Below, one piece after another: positions 1 through 9,474 of a DNA stretch of 45,953 nucleotides (positions are counted from its first letter, which is position 1; each line of letters begins with the position of its first letter). The stretch spans positions 1,165,419-1,211,371 of the forward strand of contig BDGG01000003.1 in the NCBI GenBank assembly GCA_001949185.1, read 5' to 3'. The position numbers and the translations under genes are program-made. Under the pieces are notes generated by a model. The model saw only the letters and a program-made list of their open reading frames with translations. It ran no database searches and was not told the DNA's origin. Source of the stretch: Ramazzottius varieornatus (lineage: Eukaryota; Tardigrada; Eutardigrada; Parachela; Ramazzottiidae).

Positions 1-23
1 AGAGTACAACATTATGCTCCTAC

Positions 24-105
24 CTTTGCCAGATGGAGCTGCGTTGGCAAAAAGCGCTACCAATAGCGCCGCCACAACGAGCCCAACTACTGTCGGGAAA
101 CGCAT
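24..105 (-). CDS. First coding exon of a secreted protein (partial)
   Basis: Reading leftwards from an ATG at 105-103, the first 27 codons begin MRFPTVVGLVVAALLVALF and then ANAAPSGK. This is a textbook signal peptide: a positive charge at residue 2, a hydrophobic core of about 17 residues and an Ala-X-Ala cleavage site near residues 20-23. A good splice donor (AAAG followed by GTAGGA) follows at 23-22, so I take this as exon 1 ending in phase 1. The rest of the gene lies beyond the left edge. The mature protein is not visible, so no function can be given. The exon is too short to stand out as an open frame; the signal peptide and donor together are the evidence. Confidence 0.5.
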
Positions 106-202
106 CTTCCGTCCAGATATCGCGTAAAGCTTTCAGCCGCAAGTTTGGAGAAGACTACTGACAAACAAACAGGACAGGTGGATCAAGAGTCTATTTTTAT
201 TT

Positions 203-603
203 ATCGAAGCTTTTGGCCATCTCAGACAGCCTGAAGTAAAACACGTGCTCGAGGTACCTCACCTCAATTACTAATCCTGTTAATCCTGTTTGATTCAAAA
301 GTTGAAAGTTGTACGAAGTATACTTTACCCGGTACGCCAGCTAAAAGTCTCACTGATACCCGTACTTGTTCAACACTGGAGCCAGCACGGCCAGCAATAA
401 GAGCAATTTGGTATGATGGAACTATCCGCAAGAGCTTGCTAGGCACCCGTATGAATCAGCAATTTACTGCTGCATGGCAAGCTCTGCCGGCTTTCAGTCC
501 GATATCGAAGCTTTTGGCCATCTCAGACAGCCTGAAGTAAAACACGTGCTCGAGGCAACCCACCTCAATTAGTAATCCTGTTGATCCTGTTTGATTCAAA
601 AGG
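203..603. repeat. 100-base direct duplication (two copies)
   Basis: A block of about 100 bases at 203-302 recurs in the same orientation at 503-603, about 90% identical. Both copies start with ATCGAAGCTTTTGGCCATCT and end with the same TGTTTGATTCAAAAG tail; differences cluster in the middle (GGTACCTCACC versus GGCAACCCACC). The spacer of about 200 bases is not repeated. I see no coding sense in either copy. A local duplication just upstream of the secreted-protein exon is the simplest reading. Confidence 0.8.
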
Positions 604-684
604 ATCCCCCCCCCTTGACAATTCTGGCTAGGTTGCATACCAAGCAGATTTCCGAGTAGACAAAGTATGTTTGGTGGTTATTAA

Positions 685-1275
685 TTTCATGTCCCATATA
701 TGTACTTGAGTTTTTAGAGTTTACTTAGGTGCAATAGAAACCGTAGGGAATGCAGTGGCAGCGTTAATGGCAACACGCTCTATTCCGTTCTGCGCCTGCC
801 ATGCACTCAGCAGGCCCGACATACATAATGGGTTTCGGCGGCCGAATTTCCGGAACATTGACAAATAACACGATTGCTCCATCCGTTGCCCCTGAATATT
901 CTTTCAAACTTCATGTCAGAGAAAGGTCATTTGGTAAAAATAATGTTACGGAAATTGGGCCGCCGAAACCTATATGTATAAACCAGGCTATACGGAAGGC
1001 AGGCCTCTCTGGATTTCTCTTTAGCTTTAATCCGCACACCATCTCAAGTGTTGAAGCTACAGCGCATATATATGATGCCTGATCAACTGAAACTAAAGGG
1101 AAAGCCAGAGAGGCCTGCCTTCCGTCTAGCCTGGTTTCTGTTTCGGGCCTGCTGAGTGCATGGTAGGCACAGAGCGGAATATGGCAGGCTGCCATTGACG
1201 CTTTCATTGCATTCTCTGCGGTTTCTAGCGCACCTCAGTTAGCCCTGTAGAGCTCAAGTTTATGGGACATGAAAG
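685..1275. mobile_element. Foldback-type element with three nested inverted repeats
   Basis: Three pairs of inverted arms nest here. The outer arms run from TTTCATGTCCCATA (685) to about 825 and from about 1140 to TATGGGACATGAAA (1275). They share AGAAACCG and the block CCATGCACTCAGCAGGCCCG. A second pair is 829-868 against 935-975 (GGGTTTCGGCGGCC). A third is 981-1030 against 1094-1136 (ACGGAAGGCAGGCCTCTCTG). The element could fold into a large cruciform. No transposase is encoded, and the two open frames across it are mirror images forced by the repeats. I could not identify a clean target-site duplication. A foldback or MITE-like non-autonomous element is the best description. Confidence 0.7.
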
Positions 1276-2799
1276 TTCCTGAATTGCACCAAAAAGCCAT
1301 CAAATATCCCCCAAACAGAACCCGGACGTGACCCGAAACGTATTTCGACAGATTCTAGATCCAAGGTTCGAGGGGATCTCCAAACAGGGTGCAACTGGTA
1401 GAGAACAGCTGACCCTCATGCTACAAGCCTTTTTTCCATTGAAATCAATAATGTGTCTGTGCTCATCCCTCCAGAAACCATCAGCTTTTCAGGGACGCTG
1501 AGGTTTTGAGGAGGGCCAAGCGTCACACCAGCATAAACCATAGAAAAAATCCAAACGGTTCTGTGATTCCACCCGACGGGGAGGTGAAGCTTAGTCAGAC
1601 AAGGTTTCTGATTGTTACAGGTTGAGTCTAATTACTTGGATGGATTTTGTGCTGCTATAAACAATTCTGCCACACCCTCACTGCCTTCAACTATTGTCCA
1701 CCGGAAGCTCAAGCATTTGAAATTCTTTCCTGGAAATATCATCCAGATCGCAGGATCAGGAGAAAACCAAATCCACAAAACTCATAAGTTCCCGAAAACT
1801 GATAGTCGGTTTCAAGACGAGAATTTGGTCAGTTGGCTCTTTTGTCGCTGTATGAAGCCCGCAAAAAATATTCTTCTCATGCAATCTTACTGAGACGGCA
1901 TTCTGCTACATACAACAAAGAATGGTCCTGACGATTCTCTTTCTGGTGAAAAATGTAAATATTAAACCCGCGAGTAAGCAAAAAGTCAGACATATTTCAT
2001 AAGCTAATTTTGCTTATTCCTTCAGCAGTGATTCAAAGATGGTCAATTGGTTTTTGTAAATTAACCCGAAAATTTGTCCATAAAGAAACTCTCGTTGATG
2101 TATGTCGGTAGTCTTACAAGCCCGGCTGAAACGTTTTGGCGAAGAAGGTCAGTTTTCACCGGCGAAATCGGTGTTTTCTCAAGAATCGCACTGTTAACGT
2201 TCAAGCAGTCAAAGTTGCGACCCCAACTTGCGTACCATTAATTTTTGGAAGATCTAAAATTGATCTATGCAGCGAGTGGAAGCACGACTGCAACGAGTCA
2301 GAAGCAAATTTACCACGGATTTTCAAAATCCATCCAAGCAGTTAGACTCAACCTGTATGGTACGTTGCATCATCCGTACACTGAAAACGATCGCATGTAC
2401 ACGCACGAAGAGAACTTATGGACCAGTAAAAATTGTGGACCAAGCTATTTCGACGTTCAAAACGGCGGTATGAAAACACGTTCGTATGCTATCTACCGAT
2501 TCACATAATACACTTTTCGCCACTTTTCTACGGTTAAAGCTACATTTTGCCGCCTTTTCTCTTGGCCCATAATTTGTACTGGGTCATATCCTTTTTGTGT
2601 ACTGTAAAACTTAGCAACCGCCCAGAAACGCTTCTTCACCGACCTACTAGACATAAAAATTATTTTTCGAATTTTAAATTCATTCACGGGAATCAGTGGG
2701 AAATTAAAAAATGTGGAATCGACTAAACTTGGGGGAAACGACGATGCACCAATTGTGATTTTTCATGGTGATGCTGCAGCCCACCTACCCTTGATAGCT

Positions 2800-3180
2800 C
2801 AAACGTGGTATGTTATGGAACTCTGTCGGTTGATTGGTGTTTATGGATGATGATGGAAAATTGAATGCATATTCTAACCTCGACGCAATCGCCTTCTTTG
2901 TCTATCTCTTTGCCTACCTCAGTAACGATTTGTATGTTAAATGCTGGATTCCACTTTTCAATCTCCCGGTGGTCAGCCGAAGCCCTTTCAGAATCGTTTA
3001 TCTCAAATTCCTGCTTGTCGTCCAGTCGGTCTTCATTGGTTGTCTTATTAACGATTTCATCGTTCAGCATGCGGCGAATTCTTCGGCTATGCCCTCGTTG
3101 TCAAAGATGTTCGTTGGATTGATCTGTGCTATGTGAGATTCATCGAACCATAATATACTGAAAGAAGTCGTTCTTTGTGG
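2800..3180 (-). pseudogene. Possible transposon-derived relic (weak)
   Basis: On the minus strand one frame reads ILWFDESHIAQINPTNIF followed by DNEGIAEEFAA (about 3165-3075) and then stops. The next frame over continues with an acidic stretch beginning MLNDEIVNKTTNEDRLDD (3070-2815). The phrase INPTNIF with nearby Asp/Glu, followed by an acidic tail, recalls the end of pogo/Tigger-like transposases, but the likeness is faint. The frame change and the lack of a longer frame on either side suggest a decayed fragment. The opposite strand also has an open frame (2834-3136), whose hydrophobic translation looks like a shadow of the acidic frame. Confidence 0.2.
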
Positions 3181-3363
3181 GATGATCACGGTTACCCTTT
3201 CGAGTGTTGCAGGGCGGAACTTGTGTACTCAACGACTGGCTCCTTCCACGCGACCTTGATGCACACCATTCTATCCCATTTCGTACCCAGCACCCTCTCT
3301 ATTCTTCTTCATCTAACACGCATCCGCTCCACTTCATCCACCCCACACTTCGAAATCCTGGCC

Positions 3364-3786
3364 ATGCACACCGCGGCCTTGTTCGTCGTTCTGCGATCCA
3401 GCGCCTTCCTGACCGTTCCCGTACGGACTGCGGTCGCCAGCCTCACATCTGGCTCTCACATCAGTATAGACACTGATGCAAGCACCGGGGACTACCTCAG
3501 TACTCCCGCTGGACACTTTCTCAAAGGAGCGGTGGACGATGGATCCGCAATTATCTCTGAAAGCGTGAGCGCCATCACGCATACAGAAGACACACCGTCA
3601 GGACTTTACAAATCGGATTCGAACTGGTCGGCCGTCTACTCGAGCAACTCTGTCAACTCTATGAACTCGCTTGCATCTAGTTACTCCAGTGGGTCTGAAT
3701 TAGCTCCAGCTGTTACTGATCATGCCGTCAGGGCCACCAACAGCTTGCTAAAGTCTGTGCGAGATGTACGTGGTCCTAGTTTGTAA
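3364..3786 (+). CDS. Hypothetical Ser-rich small protein, possibly secreted
   Basis: This 140-codon frame starts MHTAALFVVLRSSAFLTVP, which could serve as a signal peptide or anchor, and continues into a Ser/Thr/Asn-rich segment (around residues 85-120: SNWSAVYSSNSVNSMNSLAS). I do not recognise the family. The frame could begin further upstream at 3175, but the ATG at 3364 follows GCC and opens directly on the hydrophobic stretch, so I prefer it. A donor-like GTAAGT overlaps the stop codon (3783), and an acceptor, CCTTTTACAG, ends at 3891. If used, that intron would change the ending by only two residues. There is no homology support, so this could be a chance frame. Confidence 0.3.
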   Translation: MHTAALFVVLRSSAFLTVPVRTAVASLTSGSHISIDTDASTGDYLSTPAGHFLKGAVDDGSAIISESVSAITHTEDTPSGLYKSDSNWSAVYSSNSVNSMNSLASSYSSGSELAPAVTDHAVRATNSLLKSVRDVRGPSL

Positions 3787-4982
3787 GTTCGACCAAACGC
3801 AACCCAGCGCCGACAGTTTCCGGAAGATTTTCGCGGTAGATGGCGCTGTGTTTTCAACCTCTGAACATCTACAATATCACTCCTTTTACAGGTGGTAACG
3901 TGGAAGGATGGGGAAGAAGACACTCCGTTAAGTCCATCTTCTTCCGTGTACAGCTCGTCTCTTTTCTGACCCCACTCATACCAGTTGTTCCCTTTCTCCG
4001 AGTTTTAATGTTGTCATTTTAGAAAATTAACTCTTATCCATTCCTTGGCTATCGTGCTCTGGAGAACAGACCGGGTTTTCGGTTGTTCATCCATTGGTTG
4101 TTGTTTTATGACAGCTCTGTACCGAGCAATGCTTTTTGGCATCAGCGCACTTGGTTTGATCCCGCACGTAACACAAGCCGAAATACATTGGCAGGCTCAA
4201 GTTGGCTCCTCGACTAATCAGTTGTTTTGTAAACAAAATTGGCTGTTAGCCTTTAATCATCCTTGACACTTCCGCCGTCCATCCAGGCACCGAAAATATG
4301 TCATTTTTACCAGACGGATTGTCTTGATGATGGCGGCGCACCCTATTGCGTGTAGGACGATCTCCTCTTCTCTTACTGCCAAACTCCAAGACGCCATGTG
4401 CGTTTGTTGGTGTTTCTGCCACACAATGTCGATCATTCAGTCGCTTGGGAATACGGAGACCATTACGCTAGTCCAATGACGACTTAATTATGGATGTCGA
4501 GTAATGCACTCTTGTGTAACATCCGCTGATTTACATGCACTGTAACTTATCCTTCGCTCAAGACATGCTACTGTACTTTAGCGACTTCCGGGAAGCCAAC
4601 ACGTCAAGCTAATCAATACCCATCACTTTTGGCAGTTCAGCTAGTTTGCAAAGGATTCCAGAAAGAGCTTCAAAGTATTAATAGCCTAGAAATAATACCG
4701 CCAAGGATTCCTTTTACCAATTACACAATAAATTTACATCGAAGCTATCAACACGCGCTGTACAATGCAAGATTTTTCTCCGGCTAAAAAAGGAACCAAT
4801 TCCGATTATGTAAGGCAACCATCCAAGAATCTTCTTCCCATCAGCAGATCTGTGCACACACTTTCCCAATATACAACCCAAGAAAGAAAAGACCGAGATA
4901 AGATAATGGAACAATATTGAAGTTAAGTAGTCAAATATCATTTTTCTATACTTTCGATGTGGTTGATTCTTGATTGGGTTGC
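3787..4982. other. Intergenic, nothing recognised
   Basis: About 1.2 kb between the Ser-rich frame and the 3' end of the RGK gene. It holds short open frames on both strands with no domain, good splice pair or repeat that I can identify. Part of it is presumably the 3' untranslated region of the RGK gene, which ends at 4983 on the minus strand. Confidence 0.4.
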
Positions 4983-7900
4983 TCAGAGAACTTGGAGGTT
5001 CCCGCAGGACTTGGACAGACTGTTCCTGGCTAGCAGCCGTGAAAGCATGCCAAAGGCTTTCTCATACCCGCTGGTCAAGCTCCTCTTTTCGTTCTTCCTG
5101 CCATTCACTCTGTTATACTTGTAAGGTCTCTTCTTCTTGTTCCTCCTGGCGGTCTCCTTTTCCTTCAGCCGAATCTGCGTCAGAATGCCCACCAAGAGCT
5201 CGTCGACATTGTGGTTGACACCAGCCGAGGTTTCGGTGAACTTGCAGTCGTACTGGGAAGCGACGGCGATACCCTCTGTCAAAAGACCAATCGTCAACGT
5301 CAGAATAGGTTGCCAGAGTCCCTCGATCAACAAAACGCACGGGTTTCTCTCAGTTGACAGAAAATCTTACCCTCTTTGGAAACAACACGCGCCCGTACGA
5401 GGTCGGTCTTGTTGCCAACCAGGATAATAGCGTGGTGGCGAGTGACTTCCATCTGCTTCAGCTCGAAGAGGATATCGATGGCCTTTTCGAAGGACGGTCG
5501 ATCGGCCACGCTGTATACAATGACGTGAGCGTCCACTGAAGCGGGGTCCCAAGATTTCTCATCCTACAGTAGAAAAATCAGCACGTCAGTATTATTTATC
5601 AAAGATACCCCGTGATCATCCCCCAAGTCCCAAGGTCCATGCCCTGCGGTCAAAATTATTCGCCCAAGGTCAGCGGAAAAATCGACTCGTAAACTGTCCC
5701 ATCGGTAACTGTCGGCACTCTTTCTTTTTTCCCGGGTGAAATTTCACCGTACAGAACTTTCGCGTGAGAAATATGAAAATGTTGGAATTTAAGAAAACGG
5801 AATTTTTGGGGGCGTTAATTTCTGCGTGGGGTTATGCGGATATTGAATTTTCGCAAATGGACTAATTTTCTCAGCGTCACAAATTCTTCACCCCCATTAG
5901 TTTCTGCTAAATCTGGAAACTGTAAAACGATCGATCAGAGCTGCAAGAAAAGGGCTCTCAATCTCGACATAGATTTCTTTGCAGACTTCTCTTACAAATG
6001 ACTCTAAGCGGCATTTGTGTGTCAAGTATTGACAAGCACATCTGCCCACAGCGTGGCTTCCTGCACCGCAGCAGAGTCCATTGACGTCACTGCGGCCTGG
6101 GTTGGCACGAGATCGTATTACGAGGGTTGTTAGCGAGGAATGCTGTTATTGATCGTCCGAAAGTTTTCTAAAGTGCCCACAAAAGCATGAAAGGCATACT
6201 GCACGTTTGCCTCGCTTTGTTAGAGATTCAATCCTTTTCGCCGAATGAACCCCACTGGCAGACTTCCTGGCGACTAGCTTGCGCATCGTCTCGTGACCAG
6301 CGCTGAAGTACCCCTAAAGTGCCTCGCTCATGCCTTCCAGATATAGCCAGTGCTCTCCAGCCGTTCGAATCGGATAGGTCAATAACGTAAAGCGAATCAA
6401 AACCCTGAGTGAAAACCACCGAAACGGAAACGCTATGTTTGCACTTGGCGACGACCCCTTCCTCCAACAATCCATCACTCGTGTCTCCTTCCGGGTTCCA
6501 AGGGGAATGCAGGCAAACTAAATTAAACCAGATCGCCACCTGAACTGGCGCACATCTTCCTTGTTATTGGCCGAAGTATGCGCCATCCGGAAAAACGATC
6601 CGATTGATATCGTTAGCCCACGTCCCGTTTCGCGGCACGTTGACTGTAATATTTTTATGTCGGTTTGATCATGAAAGACCACCGTGATCATGAAGGCAAT
6701 TCATATTGACAGGCCTTCCAACGAAAATTAAAATTCCATCAAGTACAAAGAAGAGAGGGGATATTGTATATTGCGTTTCAGCTGCGGCAATGTATCAACA
6801 GCTCAATAAAACGCCTTGCGTGGTGCCATGTTACGAAACCTGGATAGATTAATCCAAATAACGAAGTGGAGACGGGAACCATGGCAGATGGTGGAGCTAT
6901 TCCAGGCGGATAAGAATAAAGCTTGTGTACTGTGCTGTTCACTGTCAAGGTTCTGGTGCGGCTCATGTAACACCATCCATGGCTTTAGATCGTACTGCGA
7001 TCTTGTTTCTCTCATTAGCTTTTTTTGCCCAACCAATCTTGACACTCATCAATATACTGCCTTCTTTGCCGTTACACTATGTTGACCATAGTTCTTAGTT
7101 TAATGATGGCTTGCGGGGTTCTTAAGTAAATCGACTTACGTAAACTGAGGAGGAGTTTTCGGGATCCATGAAATCCAGCTCGGATTCCTGTCCGTCCAGC
7201 AGAACTGACACCGACTTCTCCATCGCATCCTCGTCTGCAAAGAGGAACGGACATCAGCAAAGCGAAACACAACTCACAAAAGAATTCGATTCGTTGATCG
7301 ACTGGAGAATGTTACTGTGACGTTAATTTCCATTTGGGACGTCGGCAAACGACTTGGCCATGATCGTTTTCCTACGTGGCGCACACAAGCAGCTATCAAC
7401 AGTGAAAATGTGCGCCACTTGTGACAACAGTCATGTGCAGTTCCGATTTTCGTCGGATTTGACTTTTACCTTTCAGTATTATTTTTGCGCGTTGTTTTGT
7501 TTGTCTTTCTCAGCGTGTGAACACTATCTTTCATGTATCTCTACACCGCTCACTATTTTGTCCTGACGTCAATGGCGAGTTCGTTGGCTCTTCTTCGCAC
7601 TCTCAACCTTTCCCCTTCCTGCACTAACAATCTCTCACGAAGAACAAGGCTCGTAAGAAGCGTTCAAGACGGCGAATGACATAACGTGCGTAACCATATC
7701 AAGCGGCCATTACTATTTCGCACTTGCACAATCCATCATAATCTTTACCCAGTTACTCCCAACGGACGTTGCAACTTTCCGTCTGTCCTGTTCTTCCTGC
7801 TTGTGCAGGTCCCGCACTCGGCTGATCCTTTGTGTAACTTTGCAATCTTTTTTCCCAGTGGTAGATCCAAAGGGTGAACTAGTTCACGTTCATCTCTGAC

Positions 7901-9474
7901 CACACTACCACTTCACGTAATGTATATGTACCCAGTTACCCTCACACACGCGGTACATAAAACGTGCTTCTGTTGACTTCTCGCCACTACCGCATTGACG
8001 TCACTAAATGAGCCAATAATATACTATTCCGCGCTGTACATAACGCCGCCGTGTCTTGATAATTTACTCACTTTGCCCACTGACATATTACACGTCCTGC
8101 CCGCTTCCACATTTTTCTCACATAATCCCCTCTATCATCAACGAGAACTAGCCGGAAAATAGAAAAGAGGCTTGACGTCACGCCTGCAACACTTTACATC
8201 CTCGCCTTTCACTGCTTGACTAGCCAATGATAAATTACAGGGTGTCATGATCAGCATTCATCCGTCCAACCGAAGATGACACTTGCTATCTCTTTTTTTC
8301 TTCTTGCAAATTTTCCTCTGCCAGGGTGGAAGAAATTACTCTCGATACGCGAGAGATGCCACCAATATACTGTAACGCGACATTTGTGCCACAAACGGCC
8401 AATAACCATTACGGCTAAAATTATCTCCTCGTTTGCCGGCCAATGACTGGTCCTTTCACGTCAGACTCAATCACGGGGCATTCCTACACTTTGCTGTTAC
8501 AGCGGCAATTTTCTGACAAAAACCACCTGAGGAAAACTTCATCTTTGGTCTTTTCGAACATCTCCTTCACTAGACTCGTAACTTTTGGGAACTAATGGGT
8601 CAAACTCGTGAAATTTATAATGGGCAAAACCGGCCAATCTGGTTACGATTGCTCCTGTCTACACTTTTTAGCTTCTCATACCTGTCGAAAGCGAGTCGTA
8701 GGCGTTGAGGTACTCCGACGTGAGGAACTGGTTGGTCAAGGCTGTCTTGCCCACACCGGTGGTCCCCGACATCAGGACCTTGTACCGCGAGTTGCCCTGC
8801 TGACTGCCCTCCCCACTCAGACTCGTCTCCGCGCCGGTAGAGTACGCACTGGACACCGACATGCGCTCGTTCCTCAAAGCTTCAGTCGGGATGCTACCAA
8901 TGGGCGTGTTGTTGGACGAGATGCTCTTGGGTCTGTACAGGTCCCCTCGGTTCTTGACCACCCCTCGCGACGTCACGTCGAACGTCCGTAGCTTGTAGAC
9001 GGTGGGGTCCTTGTCGCCGGTACTCGAACCTGTGGACGTCGCACGAGGACGAATGGACTCCAGGTCGAGTGTAAGATGAGTGCTCGAAGGCACATGCTTG
9101 CGTTTCTCACCTGAAAAAAATTCGTCGGTTAGTACGGACCAGACTTCGATCACTACGCGGTTTTCACCCGAGTGGGTTCAGCCACAATATGATCACTGCG
9201 CGAGTTTACCTGGGTAGCGGACTGACTGGGATCGGTTATGGTGAGGTGTGCGGGGCGACGGGGTGCTGAAGGCGCTGTGTCCCGTGGGATGGCCGGCGGA
9301 GAGGTAAGCCGGCGAAGACTGCTTGCGTAGGGTGTGATAGGCCGAGTCACGCGTCTCTGATGAGTCGCGCGATGAGGCACCCGACCGGCTGGATGAAGTG
9401 CTGCTGTGGCGACGGACATGCGCGTCGTAAAGAGCGGAGAGATGCTGCCGGTCGACTTCGTGGATGTGCGCCAT
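4983..9474 (-). CDS. RGK-family small GTPase (Rad/Gem/Rem-like)
   Basis: Five exons in phase: 9474-9210, 9110-8682, 7234-7140, 5563-5371 and 5275-4983, giving 424 residues. RGK proteins are Ras-like GTPases that block voltage-gated calcium channels and alter the cytoskeleton. The first ~200 residues are a Ser/Arg-rich extension with 14-3-3-like sites (VRRHSST, NRSQS). The G domain follows: G1 GTTGVGKTAL at the end of exon 2, NKTD (G4) in exon 4 and ETSAG (G5) in exon 5. The switch II region (LDFMDPEN) lacks the Ras DTAGQ motif, as expected for RGK. The tail is basic and ends SKSCGNLQVL, matching the family's conserved C-terminal Cys motif in place of a CAAX box. The family is certain; the subfamily cannot be assigned. 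Introns 2 and 3 are unusually long (about 1.4-1.6 kb). Confidence 0.93.
5564..7139 (-). other. RGK intron 3 (long)
   Basis: A 1.58 kb intron bounded by the donor TTTAC/GTAAGTCG and the acceptor TTCTACTGTAG. It contains one perfect TGACGTCA at 6082-6089. I see no nested gene or transposon with clear ends. The open frames inside (for example 6228-6539 on the minus strand) have no recognisable domain. Confidence 0.6.
7564..8638. promoter_or_regulatory. Cluster of CRE palindromes and CCAAT boxes in RGK intron 2
   Basis: Intron 2 (7235-8681) contains three perfect TGACGTCA palindromes at 7564-7571, 7996-8003 and 8173-8180, plus a half site CACGTCA near 8458. A fourth perfect palindrome lies in intron 3 at 6082-6089. 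Between 8013 and 8638 there are six CCAAT pentamers in the same orientation (8013, 8224, 8362, 8399, 8440, 8634). TGACGTCA is the binding site of CREB/ATF proteins and CCAAT that of NF-Y. In chance sequence an 8-mer would occur about once in 65 kb, so this density is unusual. An intronic enhancer or internal promoter responding to cAMP/calcium is the inference; the sites themselves are seen directly. Confidence 0.5.

Larger units (their letters stand above)
106..3363. other. Repeat-rich interval without a clear gene
   Basis: Apart from the duplication, the foldback element and the weak relic annotated separately, I see no conserved gene. Several open frames of 60-100 codons exist (for example 1612-1893 and 2245-2508), but they have no recognisable domain, overlap each other in different frames and lack supporting splice sites. 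Confidence 0.5.

Noticed and set aside
801-1207. Two opposing open frames
   Set aside because: Their translations mirror each other because they lie on the arms of the foldback element.
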